Assembly: GCF_030866785.1 (NCBI RefSeq)
Contig: NZ_CP133018.1
Location: 558,001 to 622,000, forward strand
Length of the DNA: 64,000 nucleotides
Direction: 5' to 3'
From: Agromyces protaetiae
Lineage (GTDB): Bacteria; Actinomycetota; Actinomycetes; Actinomycetales; Microbacteriaceae
The stretch's first letter is position 1; every line of letters starts with the position of its first letter. Both the position numbers and the translations under genes were made by a program. This document shows, in pieces, positions 25,610 to 34,739 of this stretch. The notes under the pieces are model-generated. The model was not told the DNA's origin. It ran no database searches and saw only the letters and a list, made by a program, of their open reading frames with translations.

Positions 25610-26698
25610 GTGACGTTCACGCTCGACGAGATCTCGATCCTCTGCGTGTACTCGGCGATGGCCGTGTACGCGATCGCGTTCATCGCGTACGCGATCGACC
25701 TCGCGAAGCGAGGCGGCGCGGCGGCGAGGGCGGCGGATGCCTCGGCGGAGGCCGCGCTCGCGACCGACGCCGAGCCTGAGCGCGTGGGAGCGCTGCAGGC
25801 CGCGACGGCTGCGCGGGGCGCGCGCGACGCGACCGGCACTGGAGCCGGCGCTGCCGATGACGCCACGACCGGCGCACGACGCCCCTCACGCTGGCAGCGC
25901 GCGACCGACCACGGCGCGACCGTGGACTACGGTCGTTCGCCGGTGCTGCGCGTGGCCGTCGCGATGACGGTCGTGGCGTGGTTGCTGCACCTCGCCGGCA
26001 CCATCCTCCGCGGCATCGCGGCCGAGCGGGTGCCGTGGGCGAACATGTACGAGTTCGCGCTCACCGGCACGCTGCTGGTGACGACGGTGTACCTCGTCGT
26101 GCTCGTGGCGTCGAAGCAGGACCTGCGCTTCCTGGGCACGTTCGTCTCGGGCCTCGTGCTCGTGCTGCTCGGCGTCGCGACCGTGAACTTCTACGTGAGC
26201 GTGATCCCGCTGCCGCCGGCCCTGCAGTCGGCGTGGCTGATCATCCACGTGTTCGTGGCGACCGCGTCGGTCGGGTTCTTCGCGCTCGGCTTCGCGCTGT
26301 CGGTCGTGCAGCTCATGCAGGCGCGGCGCGAGTCGCTGGCCGCGTCGGCCGAGGCCGTGAAGCGCTCGTTCCTCGCGACGCTGCCAAGCGCGAACTCGCT
26401 CGAGAACCTCGCGTACCGGCTGAACATCATCGGTTTCATCATGTGGACCTTCACGCTCATTGCCGGCGCGATCTGGGCCGAGAAGGCGTGGGGCCGCTAC
26501 TGGGGCTGGGACACCAAAGAGGTGTGGACGTTCATCATCTGGGTCGTCTACGCCGGGTACATCCACGCGCGCGCGACGCGCGGCTGGCGCGGCTCGCGGT
26601 CGGCGTGGCTCGCGATCATCGGCTTCTCGACGGTGCTGTTCAACTTCACCGTCGTCAACCTCTTCTTCAAGGGCCTGCACGCCTACTCGGGTCTGTAG
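25610..26698 (+). CDS. ccsB: cytochrome c biogenesis protein CcsB/ResC
   Basis: 362 residues, about eight membrane helices. The tryptophan-rich haem-handling motif WGWDTKEVWTFIIWVVYAGY is near residues 300-319, and the conserved His residues in LLHLAGTILRG and IIHVFVATASVGF are as in the CcsA/CcsB family. A hydrophilic Ala/Arg insert (about 30-100) separates the first helix from the core. It is the last gene of the operon, nine bases after resB, and is the synthase partner of ResB. Confidence 0.94.
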   Translation: MTFTLDEISILCVYSAMAVYAIAFIAYAIDLAKRGGAAARAADASAEAALATDAEPERVGALQAATAARGARDATGTGAGAADDATTGARRPSRWQRATDHGATVDYGRSPVLRVAVAMTVVAWLLHLAGTILRGIAAERVPWANMYEFALTGTLLVTTVYLVVLVASKQDLRFLGTFVSGLVLVLLGVATVNFYVSVIPLPPALQSAWLIIHVFVATASVGFFALGFALSVVQLMQARRESLAASAEAVKRSFLATLPSANSLENLAYRLNIIGFIMWTFTLIAGAIWAEKAWGRYWGWDTKEVWTFIIWVVYAGYIHARATRGWRGSRSAWLAIIGFSTVLFNFTVVNLFFKGLHAYSGL

Positions 26699-26735
26699 GC
26701 CGCCGTCGCGCCGACCGCGGTCGGCCGGCTCGCGT

Positions 26736-26803
26736 GTCTGCGCCACTTCTGGGGTTCCGCGCCAGCACTGGTGGCGCGAGCGTGCAGAACTGGCGCAACA
26801 GAC
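26736..26803. repeat. 68-bp palindromic element, family B copy 2
   Basis: Outer ends GTCTGCGCCACTTCTG and CAGAACTGGCGCAACAGAC, inner GCGCCAGC-act-GGTGGCGC. It lies between the convergent ccsB and menC genes, so it could act as a bidirectional terminator there. Confidence 0.8.
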
Positions 26804-26828
26804 GTGCAGTGGGGGAGGTTGCGGTCGG

Positions 26829-27827
26829 TCAGGCGCGCTCGGCGAGGAGCGCGTGGCAGCGCTCGAGGCGGGCGAGCCACCAGGCCGTGCGGTCGGCGTC
26901 GGCGGCGTAGCGGTCGAGCAGGGCCGGGTCGGGGAGCACGCGTCGCACGGCGACCGCGCCGCCTTCGGGGAGCAGCGGATCGCGCGAGACATCCGCCGCC
27001 AGCAGTGACGCGGTGCCGAGCCCGCAGTCGTACTCGAGCGACGGCAGGGCGGCCGCGAGCGCGGCGCCCATGGCGAGGCCGACGCTCGTCTCGAGCGCGC
27101 TCGACACGTTCACCGGCAGCCCGGCCGCCTCGACGATCTGGAGCGCGCGGCGGATGCCGCCGAGCGGCTGCACCTTGATCACGAGCAGGTCGGCCGCGCC
27201 GGCCTCGGCGACCGTGAGCGGGTCGGACGCGCGGCGCACGCTCTCATCCGCCGCGATCGGGATGCCCATGTACTTCGTGCGGATGCCGATCTCGGCGAGC
27301 TCCGGCACAGTTGCGCAGGGCTGCTCGACGTACTCGAGATCGAACTCCGCGAGCGCGTGGATCGCGTGCTCGGCCTCGTCGACGTTCCAGCCGCCGTTCG
27401 CGTCGAGCCGCACGCGCCCCTCCGGGCCGAGCACCTCGCGCACGGCGCGCACGCGCGCGACGTCCTGCGCGAGGGTCTGGTCACCCATGGCGACCTTGAC
27501 CTTCGCCGTTCGGCAGCCCGGGAAGCGTGCGAGCACCGCGGGCACGCTGTCGGCGTCGACCGCGGGCACGGTCGCGTTCACCGGGATGCGGTCGCGCAGC
27601 GCGGGCGGCGTCGGCCGCCACCCGAAATCGACGGATGCCTCGAGCCACGTCGCGGCTTCCTCGTCGTCGTACTCGGCGAACGGCGAGAACTCGGTCCAGC
27701 CCTCGGGTCCCTCGAACAGCACCGCCTCGCGCACGTCGATGCCCCGGAACCTCGTCACGAGCGGCAGCGCCACCACCCGTGCCGACTCGGTCAGCTCTCG
27801 CAGTGCCGGCAGCGCCATCTGATCCAT
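26829..27827 (-). CDS. menC: o-succinylbenzoate synthase
   Basis: 332 residues, enolase superfamily. It dehydrates SHCHC to o-succinylbenzoate. Catalytic Lys pair context TAKVKVAM, metal ligands RVRLDANGGWN, YVEQPC and IAADESVR, and the second acid/base Lys in LLVIKVQPLGGIRRA are all present. The start is ATG 27827, preceded by GGGGGG. It is divergent from menB across a repeat-rich gap. Fits the surrounding menaquinone genes. Confidence 0.95.
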   Translation of the reverse strand: MDQMALPALRELTESARVVALPLVTRFRGIDVREAVLFEGPEGWTEFSPFAEYDDEEAATWLEASVDFGWRPTPPALRDRIPVNATVPAVDADSVPAVLARFPGCRTAKVKVAMGDQTLAQDVARVRAVREVLGPEGRVRLDANGGWNVDEAEHAIHALAEFDLEYVEQPCATVPELAEIGIRTKYMGIPIAADESVRRASDPLTVAEAGAADLLVIKVQPLGGIRRALQIVEAAGLPVNVSSALETSVGLAMGAALAAALPSLEYDCGLGTASLLAADVSRDPLLPEGGAVAVRRVLPDPALLDRYAADADRTAWWLARLERCHALLAERA

Positions 27828-27858
27828 CCCCCCATCGTGGCATCCGCCCGCCGCATCC

Positions 27859-27893
27859 GCCTGCCGCCTGCCGCCTGCCGCCTGCCGCCTGCC
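27859..27893. repeat. 7-bp tandem repeat (tgccgcc) upstream of menC
   Basis: About five perfect copies of a 7-bp unit. The gap 27828-28041 between menC and menB also contains the family B element at 27909-27970 and the menB -10 (TAGGCT, 28030-28035). Confidence 0.8.
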
Positions 27894-27908
27894 TTCGCAT
27901 TATGTCTG

Positions 27909-27970
27909 TCGCGCCAGTTCACGCGCCTCCGCGCCAGCCGAACTGGCGCGGAGGCGCGCGAAGTGGCGCG
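27909..27970. repeat. 62-bp palindromic element, family B copy 3
   Basis: Outer ends GCGCCAGTTC and GAAGTGGCGC, and an inner perfect 16-bp stem CGCGCCTCCGCGCCAG with a five-base loop. It lies between divergent genes, so it is not placed as a terminator. Confidence 0.8.
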
Positions 27971-28041
27971 GAGCGCAGGAGGTGACGCGTGCCCGGCGAG
28001 ACGACGGCGGGTGCAGGCGCGCGGGGAAATAGGCTGAGGGC

Positions 28042-28971
28042 ATGGCAGCCGAGGTGTCCGAACTGTTCGACCCGAGCGAGTGGGAGGACGCCGCTCCCGC
28101 CGGCGGCTTCACCGACGTCACCTATCACCACTCGCGCGACGGCCGCATCGCGCGCATCGCGTTCGACCGGCCCGAGGTGCGCAACGCCTTCCGCCCGCAC
28201 ACCGTCGACGAGCTGTACCGCGCCCTCGAGGACGCCCGCACGAACCCGCGCATCGGGGTCGTGCTGATCACCGGCAACGGGCCGAGCCCGAAGGACGGCG
28301 GATGGGCGTTCTGCTCGGGCGGCGACCAGCGCATCCGCGGGCGGGACGGCTACAAGTACTCCGACGCCGAGACCGGGCTCGTCGACGACGGCGCCGCCGG
28401 GGCCTCGCACGCCGCACTCGGCCGGCTGCACATCCTCGAGGTGCAGCGCCTCATCCGGTTCATGCCCAAGGTCGTCATCGCGGTCGTGCCGGGCTGGGCG
28501 GCCGGCGGCGGGCACTCGCTGCACGTCGTCGCCGACCTGACGATCGCGAGCCGCGAGCACGGCCGCTTCAAGCAGACTGACGCCGACGTCGGCAGCTTCG
28601 ATGCGGGGTACGGCTCGGCGTACTTCGCCCGGCAGATCGGGCAGAAGCTCGCGCGCGAGGTGTTCTTCCTCGCTGAGGAGTACAGCGCCGAGCGCGCCTA
28701 CGAGATGGGCGCGGTGAGCCGCGTCGTGCCGCACGCCGACCTCGAGCGCGAGGCGATCTCGATGGCGCGGACGATCCTGACGAAGTCGCCCACGGCGATC
28801 CGCATGCTGAAGTTCGCCTTCAACGCCGTCGACGACGGACTCGTCGGCCAGCAAGTGTTTGCCGGCGAGGCGACGCGCCTCGCGTACGGCACCGACGAGG
28901 CGGTCGAGGGCCGCGATGCCTTCCTCGAGAAGCGCGCACCGGACTGGGGGCCGCACCCCTGGCACTACTGA
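28042..28971 (+). CDS. menB: 1,4-dihydroxy-2-naphthoyl-CoA synthase
   Basis: 309 residues, crotonase fold. It cyclises o-succinylbenzoyl-CoA in the menaquinone pathway. The oxyanion and active-site segments are WAFCSGGDQRIRGRDGYKY, VVPGWAAGGGHSLHVVADLT and DADVGSFDAGYGSAYFARQI, with the C-terminal RDAFLEKRAPDW typical of MenB. ATG 28042 lies six bases after TAGGCT, so leaderless. menE follows after 13 bases. Confidence 0.96.
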   Translation: MAAEVSELFDPSEWEDAAPAGGFTDVTYHHSRDGRIARIAFDRPEVRNAFRPHTVDELYRALEDARTNPRIGVVLITGNGPSPKDGGWAFCSGGDQRIRGRDGYKYSDAETGLVDDGAAGASHAALGRLHILEVQRLIRFMPKVVIAVVPGWAAGGGHSLHVVADLTIASREHGRFKQTDADVGSFDAGYGSAYFARQIGQKLAREVFFLAEEYSAERAYEMGAVSRVVPHADLEREAISMARTILTKSPTAIRMLKFAFNAVDDGLVGQQVFAGEATRLAYGTDEAVEGRDAFLEKRAPDWGPHPWHY

Positions 28972-28984
28972 CACGGATGCCTCG

Positions 28985-30265
28985 ATGAAGCCGTTGCACC
29001 GGGTTCCAGCCGCTGACGTGGCCGCCGTCACCGACGCGCTTCGCACGGCGCTCGACGGGGGACCGGCGGTCTGGCCCACCGACGTCCACCACGTCCGCGC
29101 GGCCGCCGCAGAAGCGGCCGCCGCAGAAGCGGGCACCGCGGACCCGGGCGCCACGCGTGCCGCCGGCCCCGGCGTCGGCGCGGTCCCGGACGCCGTCGAC
29201 GACCACATCGCGCTCGTGGTCGAGACCAGCGGCTCGACGGACGCACCGAAGCGCGTGCTGCTCTCGGCCGACGCGCTCCGGGCGAGCGCGGAGGCGACCG
29301 CCGAGCGTCTCGGCGGGCACGGCCGCTGGCTGCTCGCGCTGCCCGCCCACTACATCGCCGGCGCGCAGGTGCTCGTGCGGTCGATCCTCGCGGGTACCGC
29401 GCCGGTCGTGCTCGGCGAACATGCCGCCGGAGGCGCGCCGGGCCCCTCGACCGCGCAGGCGCGCGGGCCCTTCGGCGCCGACGCGTTCGTGACGTCGACG
29501 GCGCGGCTCATGCGTACGCACGACGCGCTGCCGCGCTACACGTCGCTCGTCCCGGCGCAGCTCGCCCGGCTCGTCGAGGCCGCCGACGGCGACCGCGACC
29601 ACCCGGCCGCACAGGCGCTCCGCGCCTACGCGGCCGTGCTCATCGGCGGGCAGGCGCTGCCCGAGCCGCTCCGCGTCGCCGCCGAGACCGTCGGCGCGCG
29701 CATCGTGCGCACCTATGGTTCGAGCGAGACGGCGGGCGGATGCGTCTACGACGCCCGCGTGCTCCCGGGGGTCGAGGCCCGCATCGGCGAAGACGGCATC
29801 GTCGAGCTCGGCGGCCCGACCCTCGCCGACGGGTACCTCGGCGACCCCGCGCGCACCGCGCGCGCGTTCCGGCACGACGCCGACGGCCGGCGCTGGTACC
29901 GCACGGACGACCTCGGCGAGCTCGCGGCCGACGGCGCGTTGCGGATCAGGGGCCGCGCCGACGACGTGATCATCTCGGGCGGGGTGAAGGTCGCGCTCGG
30001 CGAGATCGAGCGGGCCGTGCGCGCGCTGCCCGGCCTGCACGATGCGGTCGTGGTCGCCGCCGACGACCCCGAGTGGGGTCAGCGCGCGGTCGTGGTCGCC
30101 GCCGAGGCATCCGTCTCGCTCGCGGAGCTGGCACGCGCGACCGACGCCGCGAGCCTGCCGCCCGCCGGACGCCCTGTGCGATTCGTGCGGCTCGACCGGC
30201 TGCCGATGCTCGCCTCGGGCAAGCCGGACCGCCGCGCGGTCGCGGAGGCGATCCGCGTCGGGTAA
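28985..30265 (+). CDS. menE: o-succinylbenzoate-CoA ligase
   Basis: 426 residues, adenylate-forming superfamily. It activates o-succinylbenzoate to its CoA ester for MenB. Motifs: P-loop VETSGSTDAPKRVLLS, A5 TYGSSETAGGCVY, A7 YRTDDLGEL, hinge GRADDVIISGGVKVALGEIE and the C-terminal catalytic Lys in ASGKPDRRAV. A short Ala-rich insertion follows the N-terminal 40 residues. ATG 28985; co-transcribed with menB. The order menB-menE is common in actinobacteria. Confidence 0.94.
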   Translation: MKPLHRVPAADVAAVTDALRTALDGGPAVWPTDVHHVRAAAAEAAAAEAGTADPGATRAAGPGVGAVPDAVDDHIALVVETSGSTDAPKRVLLSADALRASAEATAERLGGHGRWLLALPAHYIAGAQVLVRSILAGTAPVVLGEHAAGGAPGPSTAQARGPFGADAFVTSTARLMRTHDALPRYTSLVPAQLARLVEAADGDRDHPAAQALRAYAAVLIGGQALPEPLRVAAETVGARIVRTYGSSETAGGCVYDARVLPGVEARIGEDGIVELGGPTLADGYLGDPARTARAFRHDADGRRWYRTDDLGELAADGALRIRGRADDVIISGGVKVALGEIERAVRALPGLHDAVVVAADDPEWGQRAVVVAAEASVSLAELARATDAASLPPAGRPVRFVRLDRLPMLASGKPDRRAVAEAIRVG

Positions 30266-30376
30266 TATATTGAGATGAGCTCACGAACGGTGCATACGGG
30301 GTCGATGCACGATCTGCGCGGCGGCGGGATCACCGCGTGCGCGGCGAGCGGCGAGCCGGATCGTTACCATAGCGAG

Positions 30377-31375
30377 GTGGCACGCCCGAAGCAGACGAAG
30401 CACGACTCCGATCGCACGCCTCGATCCGGCGCACGCGCGCGCGGGCGTTCCGGCAACCCGGCGAAGGCCGGCGCGGCACCGACGGTGGCACGCGGCCCGG
30501 CGACCGCGGCCGACTGGATCGCCGGGGCACGGCTGCGGACCCTGCCGCTCGCGATCGCGCCGGTCGCGCTCGGCACCGGCGCCGGGGCCGTCGCGATCCC
30601 CGACGGCAACTGGTACCCCGAGCGCGCGCTGCTCGCGCTCGTCGTCGCGCTCGCGCTGCAGATCGGCGTGAACTTCGCCAACGACTACTCCGACGGGGTG
30701 CGCGGCACCGATGCGCACCGGGTGGGGCCGGCGCGGCTCACGGGCTCGGGTGCGGTGAAGCCCAGACACGTCCTCATCGTCGCGATGGCGTTCTTCGCGC
30801 TCGCGGCGGTCGCCGGGCTCGTGCTCACGATCATGATGCGGGAGTGGTGGTTCCTGGCCGTGGGCGCCGCCGCCATCGTCGCCGCGTGGTTCTACACGGG
30901 TGGCAAGCGGCCATACGGCTATGCCGGGTTCGGTGAGCTCTTCGTGTTCGTGTTCTTCGGGCTCGTCGCGACGGCGGGCTCGGCGTTCGTGCAGTCCCGG
31001 TGGGTGAACCTCGAGGCCTGGCTCGGTGGCGTCGGGGTCGGCCTGCTCGCGTGCGCGGTGCTCATGGCCAACAATCTTCGGGACGTCGCGCAAGACAAGG
31101 TGGCGGGCAAGCGCACGCTCGCGGTGCTCGTCGGCCCGGTCGTCGGCCGCATCCTGTTCGCCGTCTTCATGCTCGTGCCGTTCGTGTTCGTCGGCTTCTG
31201 GGCGCTGCTCTACCCGACGGCGACGCTGCTGCTCTTCGCGCTGCTCGCTGCCGTGCCGGCATGCATCATCGTGATCTGGGGCCGTACCCCGCGCGAGCTC
31301 ATCACGGCGCTGCAGCTCGCGAGCCTGACGGCGCTCGTGTACGGCGTCGGGCTGGGGTTGGTCTTCGCGCTCTGA
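30377..31375 (+). CDS. menA: 1,4-dihydroxy-2-naphthoate polyprenyltransferase
   Basis: 332 residues, UbiA family. It prenylates DHNA in the membrane to give demethylmenaquinone. First Asp motif NFANDYSDGVRGTDAHRVG and second NNLRDVAQDKVAGKRTLAVL bind prenyl diphosphate via magnesium; eight to nine helices. GTG 30377 is preferred because TACCAT (30365-30370) ends six bases before it and because codons upstream, from the in-frame ATG 30275, have much lower third-position GC than the gene body. A TAATAT hexamer at 30263-30268 stands six bases before that ATG, so a longer leaderless form cannot be excluded. Confidence 0.93.
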   Translation: MARPKQTKHDSDRTPRSGARARGRSGNPAKAGAAPTVARGPATAADWIAGARLRTLPLAIAPVALGTGAGAVAIPDGNWYPERALLALVVALALQIGVNFANDYSDGVRGTDAHRVGPARLTGSGAVKPRHVLIVAMAFFALAAVAGLVLTIMMREWWFLAVGAAAIVAAWFYTGGKRPYGYAGFGELFVFVFFGLVATAGSAFVQSRWVNLEAWLGGVGVGLLACAVLMANNLRDVAQDKVAGKRTLAVLVGPVVGRILFAVFMLVPFVFVGFWALLYPTATLLLFALLAAVPACIIVIWGRTPRELITALQLASLTALVYGVGLGLVFAL

Positions 31376-31440
31376 GCGGTTCGAGGGGTGGTGCCGCTCG
31401 AGGTGTGCGGCTCGAGTGGCGTGGCTCGAGGCTCGGCGGG

Positions 31441-31719
31441 TCAGTCGGCGGGGCGCTCGCGGGCGTCGACGGCGGCGTCTTCCGCGTCCGCGTCAGGCTC
31501 GGTCGCGGGCTGTTCGCGGTTCCGCGCCGCGTAGAGGTTGCGTGACATCTGGTCGCGAGATGCCCGCAGGAACACCGCTGAGGCGGCGAGGCCGAACAGG
31601 GCGGCCACGAGCGCCGAGATCCACCAGGTCACCCCGGCGAGCATGAGCACGGTGAACGGCACCGCGAACAGCAGCACGCGCAGCACGGTGTACTTGAGCC
31701 AGACCGGGACGGACTTCAC
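31441..31719 (-). CDS. DUF4229 small membrane protein
   Basis: 92 residues. Two helices (VLRVLLFAVPFTVLMLAGVT and WISALVAALFGLAASAVFL, about 12-54) and an acidic disordered C-terminus. The N-terminal KSVPVWLKYTVLRVLLF is typical of DUF4229, an actinobacterial family often found beside menaquinone genes; its function is unknown. GTG 31719 is six bases after TACACT (31731-31726). Convergent with menA. Confidence 0.8.
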   Translation of the reverse strand: MKSVPVWLKYTVLRVLLFAVPFTVLMLAGVTWWISALVAALFGLAASAVFLRASRDQMSRNLYAARNREQPATEPDADAEDAAVDARERPAD

Positions 31720-31829
31720 CCTGCCAGTGTAGGCAGACCGCCTGGACGGTCCCTCTCAGCTCGCCTCGCCCACGTCAAGCCCGGGGCGCTCCCAGCCGAC
31801 CGTGATCCTGGCGTGCCTATACTCGGGAC

Positions 31830-32324
31830 ATGGTCAGGCTCGCCATCCCCCTGGTGGTCGCGGCCGTGGTCTTCATGATCTACGCCGTGGTGGACTGCGC
31901 ACTGTTCGACAGGCTGCGCATCCGCGGTCTGTCGCGCGCGTGGTGGATCGTGGTGATCCTGCTCGTGCCCGTGATCGGCGCCGTGCTGTGGTTCGTGATC
32001 GGCCGTGGCCGCGCCGGGCGTACCGCACGCGCCGGCGGCCGCAGCGCACCGGTCGCACCCGACGACGACAGCGACTTCCTGCGCCGGCTCGACCGCGACG
32101 CCGAGCAGGAGGAGCGCATCCGCCGGCTCGAACAGGAGCTCGCGGACCTCGACGTCGAACTCGACGAGACGATCGACCACCCCGACACTCCCGGCGAGCA
32201 GCCGCCCGGCGGTGCGATGCCCGGCCCGGGGCATCCGGAATCAGGGCCGTCCGGCGGAACGCCGCACCGTCCCGACCGGCCCGACGCGGGCGACAGCGGC
32301 ACGACCGGCCGGCCGAATGGTTGA
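31830..32324 (+). CDS. PLD nuclease N-terminal (PLDc_N) domain membrane protein
   Basis: 164 residues. Two helices (about 3-22, [20 protein letters not shown]; and 36-56, [20 protein letters not shown]) with the PLDc_N pattern [20 protein letters not shown], then an acidic coiled segment [15 protein letters not shown] and a Pro/Gly tail. The phospholipase domain after which the motif is named is absent. ATG 31830 is six bases after TATACT (31818-31823). The 3' end overlaps menD by eight bases, so it is the lead gene of that transcript. Confidence 0.82.
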   Translation: MVRLAIPLVVAAVVFMIYAVVDCALFDRLRIRGLSRAWWIVVILLVPVIGAVLWFVIGRGRAGRTARAGGRSAPVAPDDDSDFLRRLDRDAEQEERIRRLEQELADLDVELDETIDHPDTPGEQPPGGAMPGPGHPESGPSGGTPHRPDRPDAGDSGTTGRPNG

Positions 32325-34443
32325 GCCGGACCACCGGCACCCCGAGTCATCCGCGAGGCCGCACTCACCGGCGAGCGCGTACGCGCTCGCGCTGCTGGGC
32401 GAGTTCGTCGCGCTCGGCGTCACCGACCTCGTCGTCTCACCGGGCTCGCGCTCGCAGGCCCTCGCGCTCGCGGCCGCCGAGCTCGAGCGTGCCGGTCTCG
32501 TGCGCTTGCACGTGCGCATCGACGAGCGAGGTGCGGCCTTCCTCGCGCTCGGCCTCGGTCTGGAGTCCGGACGCCCGGCGGCCGTGATCACGACCTCGGG
32601 GACGGCGGTCGCGAACCTGCACCCGGCGGTCCTCGAAGCCCATCACTCCGGAGTGCCGCTCATCGTCGTCAGCGCCGATCGGCCGGCGGATCTCCGAGGC
32701 ATCCGCTCGAACCAGACCACCATGCAACCCGGCATGTTCGCGGGCGCCGTGCGGTACGAGTGCGACGTCGCCGCGCCGGCGGAGGGTGCGGTCGATGCGG
32801 CCTCGCGCCTCGCGCGGCGAGCGGTCGACGCGGCCCTGGGCGTCGACGACGTGGGCGGGGCGATCGCCCACCCGGGGCCGGGACCCGTGCACCTGAACGT
32901 GCAGCTGCGAGAGCCGCTCTCCGCACCGGTCACGGTCGACCGTGCCGCCGTCGAAGCGCGCCGCGCGGCCCTCTCCGAGGAACGCGGCGACCGCGGGTCC
33001 GGGAGTGCCGGCGATACGGACTCGGCTGCGGGTGCGCAGCTCGTTGCGCCGAGTGGGCGTGCGCAGGCCGCGGCCGACGAGCCTCGCGCAAGCGCCGGAC
33101 CAGACGACGCGCGACCGTTGGGCGCGAGGGGAGCGACGGATGTGCCGGGTGCTGCGGATGCGCTGGGGGCTGCGGATGCGCCGGGTGCTGCGGATGCGCC
33201 GAGCGTCACCGATGCATTGGCGGCGCTCGCCGCGGGCGGGCCGGCCCAGCACGGCAGGGCGCGCCAGGCCGGCGCGGATCGCGCGGACGGGACGGATCGC
33301 CGGGGTCGCACGGCCAGCTTCGACGGAGCCGCGGCCGGCGAGGGTTCGCCCACGGGCGCGGCGATCGCGCCCGGCCCGCGGACGCTCGTGGTGGCGGGTG
33401 CGGGTGCGGGTGCTGGCGCCGAGGCGTTCGCGCGGGCCGGCGGCTGGCCGCTCGCGGCGGAGGTCTCGAGCGGAGCGCGCTTCGGGCCGAACCTCGTCGT
33501 CGCGTATCGCGAGCTGCTGCGCGAGACCGGGTTCGGCGACGAGGTGCAGCGGGTCGTGGTCTTCGGGCATCCGACGCTCTCGCGCGAGGTGCCCGCGCTG
33601 GTGCAGCGGGATGGCGTCGAGACGATCGTCGTGGCCCCCTCGGGGATCGAGTGGTTCAATCCGGGGCACCGGGTCCGCCGGTTCGAGCGCGCGGTGCGCG
33701 CCGAGCCGCACGAGCCCACGGCCGAGGAACGCGCGTGGACCGGTCGCTGGGTGCGCGCGAGCCGGATGCTCCTCGACGAGTCCGACCCGTCGGCCGACGC
33801 CGTGCGCGACGGGATCGACGAGACCGGCCATGTCTCCGACTTCGCCGCGCAGCGCGCGTACCTGAAGGCACAGCTCGCACGCGTGCGCGAGCCGGTCTCA
33901 CGCCGCATGCTGGTCGAGTCGCTCTGGGCGGCGACCTGGCCGCACGACCGGCTCGTGTTCGCCTCGTCGCGACTCATCCGCGACGCCGACAAGGTCGTGC
34001 CCGGCCGGCGCATCCGGGTGCACGCGAACCGGGGGCTCGCGGGCATCGACGGCACGGTGGCCACGACGCTCGGGGTCGCGATCGCGAGCCAGCAGGCACC
34101 CGCTGCGAAGCCGGGCGTCACGCGCGCACTGGTCGGCGACCTGGCACTGCTGCACGACGCGGGCTCGCTGCTCCTCGGCGATGGCGAGCTGCGCCCGCGG
34201 GTGCAGTTGATCGTCGGCAATGACGGCGGCGGCAGCATCTTCGACGCGCTCGAGGTGGCCGGCACCGCGCCCGCCGAAGCCTTCGACCGCGTGCAGTTCA
34301 CGCCGCAGCGGGTCGACCTCGAGGCGCTCGCCCGCGCCTACGGCTGGAGCTACTCGCGGGCCGCGACGCGCGGCGAGCTCGACGAGGCGCTCGGCACCGC
34401 GGTCGCGGGCCCGACGCTGCTCGAGGTGCCGCTGCCGCGCTGA
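32317..34443 (+). CDS. menD: SEPHCHC synthase (menaquinone biosynthesis), with a long linker insertion
   Basis: 708 residues against about 550-580 usual. It is a ThDP enzyme adding 2-oxoglutarate-derived succinic semialdehyde to isochorismate. The pyrimidine-domain Glu is in [15 protein letters not shown] and the diphosphate-domain motif runs from [13 protein letters not shown] to [13 protein letters not shown], so both cofactor halves are intact. The excess length is a low-complexity Ala/Asp/Gly insertion of about 125 residues (about 222-347) between the first and middle domains, including a tandem GAADAP-type repeat. Start ATG 32317 lies within the preceding gene. Confidence 0.94.
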   Translation: MVEPDHRHPESSARPHSPASAYALALLGEFVALGVTDLVVSPGSRSQALALAAAELERAGLVRLHVRIDERGAAFLALGLGLESGRPAAVITTSGTAVANLHPAVLEAHHSGVPLIVVSADRPADLRGIRSNQTTMQPGMFAGAVRYECDVAAPAEGAVDAASRLARRAVDAALGVDDVGGAIAHPGPGPVHLNVQLREPLSAPVTVDRAAVEARRAALSEERGDRGSGSAGDTDSAAGAQLVAPSGRAQAAADEPRASAGPDDARPLGARGATDVPGAADALGAADAPGAADAPSVTDALAALAAGGPAQHGRARQAGADRADGTDRRGRTASFDGAAAGEGSPTGAAIAPGPRTLVVAGAGAGAGAEAFARAGGWPLAAEVSSGARFGPNLVVAYRELLRETGFGDEVQRVVVFGHPTLSREVPALVQRDGVETIVVAPSGIEWFNPGHRVRRFERAVRAEPHEPTAEERAWTGRWVRASRMLLDESDPSADAVRDGIDETGHVSDFAAQRAYLKAQLARVREPVSRRMLVESLWAATWPHDRLVFASSRLIRDADKVVPGRRIRVHANRGLAGIDGTVATTLGVAIASQQAPAAKPGVTRALVGDLALLHDAGSLLLGDGELRPRVQLIVGNDGGGSIFDALEVAGTAPAEAFDRVQFTPQRVDLEALARAYGWSYSRAATRGELDEALGTAVAGPTLLEVPLPR
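33139..33192 (+). repeat. 18-bp in-frame tandem repeat inside menD
   Basis: Three units of gatgcgccgggtgctgcg-type sequence (33139, 33157, 33175) and a fourth decayed one encode the DAPGAA repeat in the MenD linker. The 18-bp period keeps the reading frame. Confidence 0.85.
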
Positions 34444-34538
34444 GCCCCTGCTCTCCCCGGGCAGGGCCGCGCGCCGAACACGACGCCTCGCCGAGGCATC
34501 CGCTCGGCGCGGCCGGCCCCGCACCCCCGCCGGATCCC

Positions 34539-34649
34539 TGCTCAGGAACACCCCGCACCCCCGCGCCGGATCCCTGCTCAGGAACATCTGGCCCACTCGC
34601 GGCGCGTCGCCAGGCGACACGCCGCACGCCCGCCCGAGATTCCTGAGCA
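34539..34649. repeat. palindromic element, family A copy 3, with a duplicated left end
   Basis: TGCTCAGGAAC occurs at 34539-34549 and again at 34575-34585, and the complementary TTCCTGAGCA at 34640-34649. The inner hairpin is GCGTCGCC-a-GGCGACACGC-like. The 296-base gap 34444-34739 contains this, the 16-bp tandem array at 34659-34718 and the ppk2 -10. Confidence 0.8.
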
Positions 34650-34658
34650 AGGAACTTC

Positions 34659-34718
34659 GAAGCGGGGGAGCTTGGAAGCGGGGGAGCTTGGAAGCGGGGG
34701 AGCTGGGGAGCGGGGCGG
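34659..34718. repeat. 16-bp tandem repeat before the PPK2 gene
   Basis: Units gaagcgggggagcttg at 34659, 34675 and 34691, then a partial copy. It ends ten bases before the TAGCCT hexamer of the downstream gene. Confidence 0.8.
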
Positions 34719-34739
34719 ACAGGCAGGTAGCCTGGGCCC

